A stretch of 64,000 bases of DNA from an uncultured Fusobacteriaceae bacterium (lineage in GTDB: Bacteria; Fusobacteriota; Fusobacteriia; Fusobacteriales; Fusobacteriaceae). The translations under genes and the position numbers were made by a program. The notes under the pieces were generated by a model that saw nothing but the letters and a program-made list of their open reading frames with translations, had not been told where the DNA came from and ran no database searches. Positions 9,515 through 17,950 of the stretch are shown here, in pieces; positions within the stretch are counted from its first letter, which is position 1; every line of letters starts with the position of its first letter. The stretch covers positions 156,097 through 220,096 of the forward strand of contig CAMQWJ010000002.1 in the NCBI GenBank assembly GCA_947038515.1, written 5' to 3'.

Positions 9515-10063
9515 TTATTTTTGTGGAAAAGTATAAGTCATATTTACTGTTTCTTCCTCTACATATGCCCCATTTCCATGTAATAAAATTTCTTCTTTGG
9601 TAAAATAATTATTTAAAATAAAATTTTCAACAATTTCAAAACCACATTTGTTATAAGTATGCACTGCACGAGTATTTTTGATCCATGGTCTCATTAAAAA
9701 AGTATCAATAGAATATTCTTTGTGAAGATATTCCAACATAGTACTCAATATTTTTGTTCCTATTCCCACCCCTGCATATTTCATAGATCTTAGCCAAATA
9801 TGAAACTCAATATTTTTTATTAATGAATCATGAAATATATGGCAAAAAACACCAATAATTTCTTTCTCATATTCAATCAATAGATACTTATCCCTACTTG
9901 GTTTTTCATCAAAAAATATACTTTTTTCATCTCGTATTTCTTCCCAATGGAAATCATTAACACTGTTAAACATTGCTGAAATTACTTCTTTATCCTCAAT
10001 CGTTAGCTCATAAATTAATTTTCTATCACTCTCTCTAGCATACAATAGATTGATTTTACCCAT
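9515..10063 (-). CDS. GNAT family N-acetyltransferase
   Basis: 182 residues with the GNAT fold order: N-terminal strand and helix, EKEIIGVFCHIFHD central strands, the acetyl-CoA pyrophosphate loop GVGIGTKIL near residue 97, and the late NTRAVHTYNKCGFEIVE segment typical of amino-group acetyltransferases. Acyl acceptor unknown. The ribosome site is weak (AAAGGAAAA about 12 bases upstream). Confidence 0.8.
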   Translation of the reverse strand: MGKINLLYARESDRKLIYELTIEDKEVISAMFNSVNDFHWEEIRDEKSIFFDEKPSRDKYLLIEYEKEIIGVFCHIFHDSLIKNIEFHIWLRSMKYAGVGIGTKILSTMLEYLHKEYSIDTFLMRPWIKNTRAVHTYNKCGFEIVENFILNNYFTKEEILLHGNGAYVEEETVNMTYTFPQK

Positions 10064-10306
10064 AGACAGATATATTTTCCTTTCTATTTTGCCACCTCCA
10101 CAATTCTAATACTAATTTCAAATATTTTTACTTTCATTAAAAGCTTTATATTCCAATAGGAGTATACTACTATTTATCATAAGTAGTCAATTAAACGTTC
10201 TACTTTCTCAAATTTTATGATAAACCTATATAATTTATATTGAAATTTATCAACCTAAAGTATAAAAATTATAAAGAAACTAAATATACTCTTAGTTTAT
10301 CGAAAT

Positions 10307-11287
10307 TTAAATCATTATTTTAGATCCTTTTGATCGATTACATTTCCAACATAGAGTTTGCAAGTTATCTTCGGATGTAATTCCACCTTTAGATAATGGT
10401 ATAATATGATCTATTTCTAATAGTAAATTAGGTTCTTTTTCTGTTGATAACCCACAATTTTTGCACATATGACTATCTCTGAGTTTAATTTTTTCTCTTA
10501 ATTTTGAAGTCATTAGTGCTCTTTGCCCTGCTATAGTTCCTCTAAATTTTACTAATTCACTTAAATAATTAATAAACTTTTCTAAATTATCTAATTCTAA
10601 GGTAATTTCACACTTATTCGAACTATTTCCTCCGGGAGATATGTATTGAAAAGTGTAAACAGGATAGTGAAAATTACTAAAATCAATTGTTTCAAATCCT
10701 AAATTTTCTATTAATTTTTTTTTACTAAATCCCATTATAATCATTGGAATTGAAAAGCTTATATTATCAATAACCATATCTCTTTCAGCCATCAATAATA
10801 TTTTTCCTTGTTCTGCTGCCAAAAAATTATTTAATACACTCTCAAATCTTTCTAATGATTCTTCATTGGATTTTATATTGAAATATTTAAAGGGTTGATT
10901 ACTAGCATTTTTACAAACTGATGCTGAACAATTATGTATCTCTTGACTTTTTTTATTTTTATCCCATTCTTTTCTTTTAAAATTATAATTACTATTATCT
11001 TTAAAGTTGCTCTCACCATAATCATAGGACTTAACATCTAAATATGAACATTTTAATTCTTCTATATGGCGATTTAATTCATTACATTTATCTGTATATT
11101 CTTGGATACTATTTTTTAATTTTTTAAACTTTTGACTATTAAAATATATAAAACTATAAACCTGATAGATTAAATAAAAAGCTCCTACAAGTAATAGAAC
11201 AACTCCAATCGGAACTATTAAGACTGAAATAGCCCTCATTATCAAAATAATTATTATTAGTGGTATTGAGAGAGCCATTGCTTTCAT
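10307..11287 (-). CDS. Membrane-anchored HNH endonuclease domain protein
   Basis: 326 residues: two N-terminal hydrophobic segments (about 7-45), a coiled-coil (52-85), a middle region with no family I recognise, and a C-terminal HNH domain with CKNCG, LEIDHIIPLSKGG, EDNLQTLCWKCNRSKG. The HNH residues and both zinc CxxC pairs are complete. AAGGAGA lies 8 bases before the ATG. A nuclease fixed to the membrane suggests action on incoming DNA, which is inference only. Not part of a visible operon. Confidence 0.75.
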   Translation of the reverse strand: MKAMALSIPLIIIILIMRAISVLIVPIGVVLLLVGAFYLIYQVYSFIYFNSQKFKKLKNSIQEYTDKCNELNRHIEELKCSYLDVKSYDYGESNFKDNSNYNFKRKEWDKNKKSQEIHNCSASVCKNASNQPFKYFNIKSNEESLERFESVLNNFLAAEQGKILLMAERDMVIDNISFSIPMIIMGFSKKKLIENLGFETIDFSNFHYPVYTFQYISPGGNSSNKCEITLELDNLEKFINYLSELVKFRGTIAGQRALMTSKLREKIKLRDSHMCKNCGLSTEKEPNLLLEIDHIIPLSKGGITSEDNLQTLCWKCNRSKGSKIMI

Positions 11288-11589
11288 TATATTTCTCCTT
11301 ATAGTTTACTTTTTCCTCTATATGTTGTGGTAATTTCAATCTCATAGAAACCTATCTTTTTAATAGTAATTATTTAATTTTAGTCTTTTTATTTTTTATC
11401 ATTAATTAACATCATAATTATTGTACTTTATTTTTTTGATTAGATCAAATAAAATTATATAGTTCTATTTAAAATTTGAGATATTATAATTACTATATGT
11501 CACAAAAAAGGTGTTTATTAATAGAGCTATCCCATATAATTATTGGTGTTTCTTTTTTATTATATACAGTAATTATCATGTAGTTCCAA

Positions 11590-12033
11590 TTAATTTATTG
11601 GAGAAAATGTATAAATTATACTTTTCATTTCTTCTTCAAAATTTTTATTATTTTTAGTAATAAGTCTGCCAGTAATATTGTCTTTCATAAAATATACTGT
11701 TTTTTGATTATTTACTTTGGTTTCATAAACAACTATATTTCTATTTATAATAGTTTTATTCAATTCTGAGATTTTTGATATTTGCTTTATTTTATTTTTA
11801 AAATATGTACTTACGTCTTTATTAGATGTCTCACTTTTAACTACATCAACAACAAGCATATTCTCCCTATTTTCTGATACTGTTGCATACATATCATAAT
11901 TTGGGCTATTTTGATTATCATTTTGACTTGTTATTTTATAACCGTAACTATTTTTAAATTTATCAACTATTGTATAATTTGAAGAAAGTACAACAATAAA
12001 AATTAAAAAGTACATAAGTATTATTTTTTTCAT
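11590..12033 (-). CDS. Small secreted or membrane-anchored protein, unknown
   Basis: 147 residues with one N-terminal hydrophobic segment (MKKIILMYFLIFIVVLSSN), either signal peptide or anchor, then a polar domain ending VYFMKDNITGRLITKNNK. The layout resembles PsbP-like or DUF-type lipoprotein domains but lacks a lipobox cysteine. No family recognised. The 244 bases to its right (11346-11589) contain nothing I can name. Confidence 0.45.
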   Translation of the reverse strand: MKKIILMYFLIFIVVLSSNYTIVDKFKNSYGYKITSQNDNQNSPNYDMYATVSENRENMLVVDVVKSETSNKDVSTYFKNKIKQISKISELNKTIINRNIVVYETKVNNQKTVYFMKDNITGRLITKNNKNFEEEMKSIIYTFSPIN

Positions 12034-12111
12034 AATTCATTTCTATGTTTTAATATTAAATTAGTCTCAATATTAATCATAGTCCTCCCTCTTCCTACAT
12101 TGTTTCTTCTA

Positions 12112-13062
12112 CTAATCTGTATCATCTTTTAAGTCTTTAATTAGTTTGTAGACCTCAAGAGATAAACCTGTCGTGTCATAATCATTTAGTAAAAAACCTC
12201 TTAGCTTATTTAAAAAAAGATTCTTTTCTTCTATATTATTCAACAATTCTAACCCATATTTTTCTTCCCATAAATAATCCAATATATTTTTTTTATTTCT
12301 ATTGTCATTTCTAGCAATTCTATTTGTGTTTGACTTTTTAAATCAATCCTTTTAATTTTTTCTAATTTTTCAATTAAAGCTTTAATATCTTGTCTGCTCC
12401 CATTAAGTTCAAGTTTACGAATAAATAAATCTATTTTTGAATTTTGGTTTTCTTTCCCAAAAGAATCAAGAATATTAGAAAATGTTACTATATTTTCTAG
12501 ATAAGGATATTTTGTTAAGTAAGTACTTATAAACATATTTTTATTTTTAGAACGATAGAAATTATTTGTATATTGAATATTGAATATTGAATTTTATTAT
12601 TTTTTCACTTAACTCAATTATTTTTTCTCCATTCTTTAAAGATAAAATATTGTCAATATTTTGATTTATATACCCTTGATTAAATTCATATAAAAGAATT
12701 ATTTTTTCACTTTTTAGACTATCATCACCACATAAAGTGTTACCATAGCTAATAATCACTTCAGTTTTCTGCAACTCTTCCAAAAGAAATTCATTATCAA
12801 TTTTTTTAAGAATATATCTTATATAGTCTTCAACTCTTTTCCTTTCTTTTATCTCTTTTTGATCCAGTTGCCATCCTATTCCAAAAATTGAAAGAGAAGC
12901 ACCTAATAAACCAGAAAAGTATGTAGTTATAAATGTAATCCATTGATCATTACTGATATAAGAAGAAGCTTTACTAGGTAATATAATAATCTCTAGTACT
13001 CCGCATAAAATAATAAATGAAAAGATTCCTATAGTAAAAATAAGTGAAATTATAGTTTTCAA
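12112..13062 (-). pseudogene. Two-TM membrane protein split by a 7-bp repeat and a poly-A tract
   Basis: Three open pieces fit end to end. The first (13062-12562, 166 residues) has two membrane segments (5-27 and 42-65), then a cytoplasmic helix. It stops just after three tandem TATTGAA units (12571-12591). Removing one unit restores a frame running through YTNNFYRSKNKN into the 95-residue piece at 12536-12249. That piece ends after an A8 tract near 12288. One extra A would join it to a third piece ending DYDTTGLSLEVYKLIKDLKDDTD at 12112. Joined length is about 314 residues. Family not recognised. Either a decaying gene or a slipped, phase-variable one. Confidence 0.65.
12571..12591. repeat. 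Three tandem copies of a heptanucleotide
   Basis: TATTGAA x3 inside a reading frame. A change of one unit shifts the frame by one base and joins or separates the two flanking open frames. Confidence 0.85.
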
Positions 13063-13148
13063 ACTTTACTCTCTCCTTAATATTTAATTTTTACTACTTT
13101 TAATATATTCAACACATATTTTATGAGTAGTTGAAGTTTTTATTACAT

Positions 13149-14153
13149 TTAACTCTTTAGATGCAATTGAAGAATTTTTTCAATCTGATCTTTATGATCA
13201 TATAAAGATTCAGGGAAAGACTCTAATGCTATTTTTATTTCTTTGTTTGTTCGTTCACCATTTTCTAATATTTCTGGAAAAGATATATATTTATTTTTTT
13301 TATTTAAATGTAATCTACAAATCCATTTTCTGATATTATTATCTAAAGTTATATTAAAATATTCAGCAGCATCTTTATAAGTGATTCTCTTATTATCTTT
13401 TATTAATGATCGCATTAAAGTCTTAATTATAATAAAGGCTTCTATTTCTTCATCTGTAGTAAGAGTTTTATTTTGAGTTTCTTCTTGAGTCATTATAGGT
13501 AATTCTTCTATAATAGTATTTGATTCTACTTTTGGATCTAAAACTCCTTCAATTCTACTTCTCACCATATCATTTATAAATTCACTGATAGATTTTTTTA
13601 CAGTTGATTCAAATTTATCTTTCACTTTTTGAGTTTTTATTCCATCATACACTTCATTTAAAATATAAGATACAAAATTAGTACTTGGTGTTTCAAACTC
13701 ATATTTCAACATTTTTTTTATAGCATTGGAATATTTTAATTCTTCTGCACTTGTCATTATATTTCTCAAATCAAAATTTGTTTTATAAAATTTTCTAAGT
13801 TCATTCATTTCATGTTCTTTTATATCCAATAAATTAATTTCTAAAAATGGCTTTGTATCCATTTTATTAGTTTCTTCTAAATCTGTATAAAATTTATAAA
13901 TAATCCCATTTGTTAAAATTCCTATTTTAGCTTCTGTTGTATGAAAATATCTCATTAATTGCTTGTCATGTTTATCTAAAGAGTCACTACACATTTTGGC
14001 TTCAATAAGTATTTGAGGTAAATCATTAATTAAAATTGCATAATCAACTTTTTCTCCTTTCGAATCAGCTAAATCAGCAGTAAATTCAGGATGAAATTCA
14101 AATGGATTTCTTTTCTTTTTATAGAACTTTATTGTTCTTAGAGAAGAAAGAAG
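13149..14153 (-). pseudogene. HsdR_N (HSDR_N_2) restriction-type protein, 5' truncated
   Basis: The open frame starts inside the nuclease domain: NPFEFHPEFTADLADSKGEKVDYAIL, then LIEAKMCSDSLDKHDKQLMRYF and AKIGILTNGIIYKFYTDLEE. This is the PD-(D/E)xK core of stand-alone HsdR_N proteins, with D-x(n)-E-A-K intact. The first ATG (13994) lies after the catalytic E-A-K lysine, so any protein made from it would lack the active site. About 45 N-terminal residues usual for the family are replaced by unrelated sequence ending at an in-frame stop (14156-14154). A nearby insertion-sequence-like end (14303-14320) may mark the break. Confidence 0.7.
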
Positions 14154-14237
14154 TCATACTAGTGGACTATTCCCTTCCCTTGTGTCTGCTATTATCTAAA
14201 ATATTAAATATTCTGTTTCTTTTATATTAAAACTTAT

Positions 14238-14278
14238 AAACCAAAGTAAAAGCTTAAGACTTTTACTTTGGTTTTTTT
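14238..14278 (+). terminator. Orphan rightward terminator
   Basis: Perfect 15-bp stem (14238-14252 with 14260-14274) and a T-run. No rightward gene precedes it, so it is probably a relic of a lost element. Confidence 0.75.
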
Positions 14279-14302
14279 ATTTCTATGAATTAATTTTCTT
14301 TA

Positions 14303-14320
14303 TCTATATTGGGGTAGTCT
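14303..14320. repeat. Partial copy of the 35-bp repeat
   Basis: TCTATATTGGGGTAGTCT, identical to the middle of the two full copies at 14801-14835 and 16335-16369. Confidence 0.75.
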
Positions 14321-14413
14321 ATTCCATAATTTGGCTATTAGCTCGGACACTGGTCTTATTTTATGTACAATAATTATTTATAAGGTTTTTTTAAAAAAAA
14401 ATTAGAATGAACT

Positions 14414-14737
14414 TTACCAGTCTCTATTTCTTATTGCTGTTTCAATATCTATATTAATATTAAAAAAGTTTAAAATCATATAAAATGAATCGGCTATACT
14501 CTCCCTAGCTACAGTTTCTACTTCACTATTATTTTCATAAAATTCAGATTCTAGACCGTTTATGTAATCTGTAACTTCATCACATTTAATTTGAATTTCA
14601 TCTAAACTTTTCTCCCCTTCTTCTAATAGAACAATTAATTCTATTAACTTCTTCTCTATTTTTTCTACTAAAAAATTAGGAAAATAAGTATCTTTATACA
14701 TATCTTTTAGTAATAATGCTGTATCAAAAAAATTCAT
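14414..14737 (-). CDS. DUF5713 family protein
   Basis: 107 residues: MYKDTYFPNFLVEKIEKKL at the start, acidic middle, SEVETVARESIADSFYMIL and a terminal RDW, as in DUF5713 proteins. Cytoplasmic, no membrane segment, function unknown. AAAGGAGAGATTT precedes the ATG. It appears intact although its neighbours are broken. Confidence 0.7.
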   Translation of the reverse strand: MNFFDTALLLKDMYKDTYFPNFLVEKIEKKLIELIVLLEEGEKSLDEIQIKCDEVTDYINGLESEFYENNSEVETVARESIADSFYMILNFFNINIDIETAIRNRDW

Positions 14738-14800
14738 AAATCTCTCCTTTTTAAAATATTTTTAATAATCATAGCTTTTTTCAAAATTTTATATCACAGA

Positions 14801-14835
14801 TTTTAGTCCCCTTCTATATTGGGGTAGTCTCAATC
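14801..14835. repeat. 35-bp direct repeat, left copy (insertion-sequence-like end)
   Basis: Identical to 16335-16369 and in the same orientation. On the minus strand it begins TGAGACTACCCC, like the TG-starting terminal repeats of many insertion sequences. No transposase remains between the copies. Confidence 0.7.
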
Positions 14836-14876
14836 AGATAGAACCACTAGGTTATTCATCGATGACTAATCACACA

Positions 14877-15330
14877 TTAAGTTTCTTTACTACTCCTTTC
14901 CAACTCATTAATAAAATTCATCGGTAGATATTTTTCATCTATTACTTCAACCAAACAAATGGTCTTGGCAAGCCTCTCTTTACCATCTCTCGTTAACTCG
15001 ACTTGTTGCTCTCTTAAATCTAATAGATATGGTGATATGTTTATTAATTTACTCTTTTTTAAACGCTGTAAAATAAGAGATACCTGCATTTTAGGCATAC
15101 CAGACATATCAACGACAACTTTTTGTCTTACATGACTACTAGATACAGAAGCTATATTTTGCTTAGCTTGCCATCCAACAATGGTTAAAATACTAAAGCT
15201 AGGCTGCGTAAGATTAAACGGAGTCAATACAAGATCAACTTTTCGCTGCCACGTTAAGAAAGCCTGGACTTTGCATTGGAGAAAGAAAACTAGACACTTC
15301 TTCTTCGTCAAATTTATTAATTATTTCCAT
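14877..15330 (-). pseudogene. MarR-type winged-helix regulator, frameshifted
   Basis: ATG 15330 reads MEIINKFDEEEVSSFL, then an extra T near 15285 moves the frame. The remainder continues as LQCKVQAFLTWQRKVDLVLT, LTQPSFSILTIVGW, and a recognition-helix segment MPKMQVSLILQRLKKSKLI with wing LREQQVELTRDGKERL. Without the extra base it would be a MarR-like protein of about 150 residues. It lies in a block with more G and C than its surroundings, with the SRPBCC gene upstream, suggesting transfer from another genus. Confidence 0.65.
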
Positions 15331-15356
15331 TTACCTATGATTGAAATTTAATAAAT

Positions 15357-15788
15357 TCACATCTTAGTTGCCTGATTGGATAAATCTTCCATAGCAACTC
15401 GAAGATGTTTTTTTATTTTCCGACCAATAATTAAACCAAACAGTGGGGCTAGTAGCCCTTTCATTGCGACACTATGTCTAATAATAGGACAGTTTTTTTC
15501 TTCACTATTAGCCTCATAGACATGAGTGAATTCTAGTGTTGTTAACGGAAGTTTAGCTCGATTAACAAATTTTTTGTTCAATTGTATTTCTGTTAAAATA
15601 AAATCAACAACAGGGCCTCCAGATGGTTGCATTCTACCTTTGGTACCGATTTCAAATGGGCCATTTAACTTTACCCATTCAAGTTCTGAATCCCAATGAG
15701 GCCATGTTTCTACATTTTTCCACATAGCCCATATTTGCTCAGGCGTTGCATTTGTTTCAACTTGAGCAGTATAATTCCATTTAAACAT
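15357..15788 (-). CDS. SRPBCC / polyketide-cyclase-like protein
   Basis: 143 residues: FKWNYTAQVETNATPEQIWAMW followed by WPHWDSELEWVKL, GPFEIGTKGRMQPSGGP and a long C-terminal helix. This is the START/Bet v1 hydrophobic-cavity fold. Ligand unknown. An AAAAAGGAG site precedes the ATG. Open frame intact, though it lies between a frameshifted MarR gene and a truncated MFS gene, all on one strand and once probably one operon. Confidence 0.75.
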   Translation of the reverse strand: MFKWNYTAQVETNATPEQIWAMWKNVETWPHWDSELEWVKLNGPFEIGTKGRMQPSGGPVVDFILTEIQLNKKFVNRAKLPLTTLEFTHVYEANSEEKNCPIIRHSVAMKGLLAPLFGLIIGRKIKKHLRVAMEDLSNQATKM

Positions 15789-16332
15789 ATTTAAATCTCC
15801 TTTTTATAAAGTTAATATCTAGAAAGTGGAGAGGTGCGATAATTTCGTGACTATTCTTAATGTTATTTAATACTAAAATAACAATAGGTACAACAATGCT
15901 AATAAAAAACGCAACACTAATTGGAAGGTATTCAAGCCCGCCCCATGCAACGTGCTGTGTAGATAAATATAAAAATTCAGAAATACCAAGATTAAAAGCT
16001 ATTACATTAAAGCTTGCTGAAATCCGAGGGGAACAACCCGAAGTAAGATTTCTAGATGTTGTTTGCACCATAGGAGCAATAGCGAATGCAGCAACAACCC
16101 AAATAAACAAGAAGTATTCTATAGGTAAATATAAACGAAGAAAATTAAGAGTTGTTAATCCAATAATTTGTACGATAAGCATTATTGTTAAAGATTTTAT
16201 TAACCCTACTTTTTGAGGAATAATACCACCCAATATGTTCCCTATAAGAGATTCAATATCAACAATACCTAAAGTTAAACCAATTCTCTCGCCAAACATA
16301 TCCCCCACATGACTCAACCAAGGCTCATCATA
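15781..16332 (-). pseudogene. MFS transporter, C-terminal part only
   Basis: About 180 residues with six hydrophobic segments, opening with GDMFGERIGLTLGIVDIESLIGNILGGI: the second half of an AraJ/YdhP-type drug or sugar efflux transporter. The frame stays open up to 16332 and is cut where the 35-bp repeat begins at 16335. No start codon with a ribosome site; six of twelve helices are lost, so not functional alone. Confidence 0.7.
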
Positions 16333-16334
16333 AG

Positions 16335-16369
16335 TTTTAGTCCCCTTCTATATTGGGGTAGTCTCAATC
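16335..16369. repeat. 35-bp direct repeat, right copy
   Basis: Identical to 14801-14835. Directly abuts the truncated MFS gene and is followed by a hairpin (CATAGAAATC at 16371-16380 with GATTTCTATG at 16385-16394). Confidence 0.7.
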
Positions 16370-16545
16370 CCATAGAAATCTATGGATTTCTATGAATTGT
16401 TTGATTTTAGCCTTTTTTTTAATATTTAATATAATTGAGTAACCCCATCATTATCATATCACCTTTTTTAATTATTTCAAATAAATTAATAATAAAAAAT
16501 ATAATTTTTTTTTCATTTTTTTTGTCTCTATAAAGTTAAAAAAAT

Positions 16546-16575
16546 AAAGCCTAAAATTTTAAAATTCTAGGCTTT
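16546..16575. terminator. Terminator-like hairpin
   Basis: AAAGCCTA (16546-16553) pairs with TAGGCTTT (16568-16575), with an inner AATTTT/AAAATT extension. U-rich on the right, A-rich on the left. Confidence 0.6.
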
Positions 16576-16587
16576 TGTTATATTTTT

Positions 16588-16615
16588 GGTTGGGGTATAA
16601 GTAGTGGCGCCCAGT
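16588..16615 (-). other. Copy of the tRNA-Arg 3' end and its downstream flank (candidate left attachment-site relic)
   Basis: Matches 60210-60236 at about 25 of 27 positions with one inserted G. It covers the last 11 bases of tRNA-Arg including CCA, plus 16 bases beyond. The rest of the tRNA is missing. It forms the left boundary of a 43.6-kb interval whose right boundary is the intact tRNA, as expected for an element integrated at a tRNA 3' end. A weak 60-codon open frame over this site is probably chance. Confidence 0.5.
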
Positions 16616-16692
16616 AGAGCCACTAGATAAAGGACAACTAACATTTTTTTTATATTATCGCCAGATTTTATATAATATAGAACTAAAAAAAC

Positions 16693-16721
16693 TTTACAAC
16701 ACGTGTTATACGTGTTAAAAT
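16693..16721 (+). promoter_or_regulatory. hicAB promoter with operator in the spacer
   Basis: TTTACA (16693-16698), 17-base spacer, TAAAAT (16716-16721). The spacer carries AACACG and CGTGTT arms, a likely site for the HicB ribbon-helix-helix domain. Confidence 0.6.
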
Positions 16722-16739
16722 ATGTTTGAGGTGATATGA

Positions 16740-16928
16740 TTGACGTCAAAAGAAATGTGTAAACTTCTTCTGGAGAACGGCTTCATTGAAAAAAAAGGTG
16801 AAGGTAAAGGCTCACATAAGAAGTTTATCAACCCTCAAAATGGCAAGATGATAATAGTTCCTTATCATAATAAAGAGTTAGGAATAGGACTAAAACTTGC
16901 CATATTAAAGCAAACAGGACTCAAGTAG
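16740..16928 (+). CDS. hicA: HicA mRNA-interferase toxin
   Basis: 62 residues with the small dsRBD-like HicA fold: TSKEMCKLLLENGF, then GEGKGSHKKF with the catalytic histidine, then IIVPYHNKELGIGLKLAILKQTGL. Cleaves mRNA when free. TTG start at 16740, chosen because GAGGTG ends six bases upstream and family proteins begin TSKE. Followed after 40 bases by hicB. Confidence 0.9.
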   Translation: MTSKEMCKLLLENGFIEKKGEGKGSHKKFINPQNGKMIIVPYHNKELGIGLKLAILKQTGLK

Positions 16929-16968
16929 TCCTGTTCTGCTCAATCTAATTTTATTAGGAGGTGCTACT

Positions 16969-17367
16969 ATGAAATATATTTATCCAGCTATTTTTCATAA
17001 ACAAGAGGACATAGAGGGGTATTGGGTAGAGTTTCCCGATTTGGAAGGTTGTTTTTCCCAAGGCGAAACCTTTGAACAAGCTTTTATGCTATCTAAAGAA
17101 GCATTAAGTGAATACTTAATTGCACTTGAAAATGATAATGTTAAAATTCCTATTCCTAGTAAAATTGAAAATTTCAATATAGATACTAGTGATATTCTTA
17201 ATTTAGTAGATACTAATACTTTGGAATATAGAAAAGAAGCTGATATAAAATCAATAAAAAAAACTTTAACTATTCCAAGCTGGCTAAATGAAATAGCTTT
17301 GAGTAGAAACCTAAATTTTTCTAAGGTTTTGCAAAAAGCTTTAAAATTTGAGCTTGGAGTGGAATAA
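16969..17367 (+). CDS. hicB: HicB antitoxin
   Basis: 132 residues: partial RNase-H-like domain (YPAIFHKQEDIEGYWVEFPD, GCFSQGETFEQAFMLSKEAL) that covers HicA, and a C-terminal ribbon-helix-helix (LTIPSWLNEIALSRNLNFSK) that binds DNA. Ribosome site AGGAGG. The pair is expected to repress its own promoter through the dyad at 16693-16721. Terminator follows at 17458. Confidence 0.9.
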   Translation: MKYIYPAIFHKQEDIEGYWVEFPDLEGCFSQGETFEQAFMLSKEALSEYLIALENDNVKIPIPSKIENFNIDTSDILNLVDTNTLEYRKEADIKSIKKTLTIPSWLNEIALSRNLNFSKVLQKALKFELGVE

Positions 17368-17457
17368 AATATCTATTATAACCTCTTGATTTTTTCTCAT
17401 AATTGCAATGTATTACAAAATAAGATTATATTGAGATTGTTTTGTAGGAAAGAAATC

Positions 17458-17490
17458 AAAAAAGAGAGATTAAGTTCTCTCTTTTTTATT
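17458..17490 (+). terminator. hicAB terminator
   Basis: AAAAAAGAGAGA pairs with TCTCTCTTTTTT around a 6-base loop, with a T-run on the right. Could also act leftward. Confidence 0.8.
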
Positions 17491-17508
17491 TAACAATATA
17501 AGATTAAA

Positions 17509-17640
17509 CTAATACTTATTGGTCAAAGGGGCACAGCCTGTGCCAACCAGAAGAAATAAGAGTATTAATGATAGACATATACAATTTATATTTCTTTTAC
17601 TAATTGTTAAACTTGTAATAATATTTATAATATAGCCCAT
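17509..17640 (-). CDS. Very small putative lipoprotein
   Basis: 43 residues: basic N-terminus, hydrophobic stretch, and a lipobox-like LVGTGC followed by APLTNKY. AAGGAGG lies six bases before the ATG. The layout recalls small lysis or Rz1-type lipoproteins, but no partner gene is adjacent. The 310 bases to its right (17641-17950) show nothing else. Confidence 0.4.
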   Translation of the reverse strand: MGYIINIITSLTISKRNINCICLSLILLFLLVGTGCAPLTNKY

Positions 17641-17950
17641 AATTCCTCCTTCTTTTGCTGAATCGAACAGCCAAAAATGACAAAAAAAACATTCCTTTAA
17701 CCCTGACCACTAAGTACTAATCTGTCTAATATAATACCCAAAATACCAAGTTTTACAATATTTTTTAAACATACTCTATCTCATAAAATCCAAACATCTC
17801 TTTATAATCTATTTTATAATCATATAGTATACTATGTATCTTTCTATATTTTTATTGATATCTTTATAAAGTTTTATTTTATAAGAAGAGTATTAATTAT
17901 AATAAATTCATAATAGAATATCAAAATTTAAAAACTCATTATCTCTTTGC

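Noticed and set aside
11154..11345. 63-codon ORF at the start of the HNH gene
   Set aside because: Another frame of the HNH gene's membrane segments and leader; the HNH frame has the better ribosome site.
12249..12536. Independent 95-residue gene
   Set aside because: The frame continues the upstream protein once a 7-bp repeat unit is removed, and continues downstream after the A8 tract, so it is better seen as part of one broken gene.
16567..16749. 60-codon minus-strand ORF over the tRNA-Arg remnant
   Set aside because: Its last part is the tRNA 3' end and flank read as protein; it has no ribosome site and overlaps the hicA promoter.
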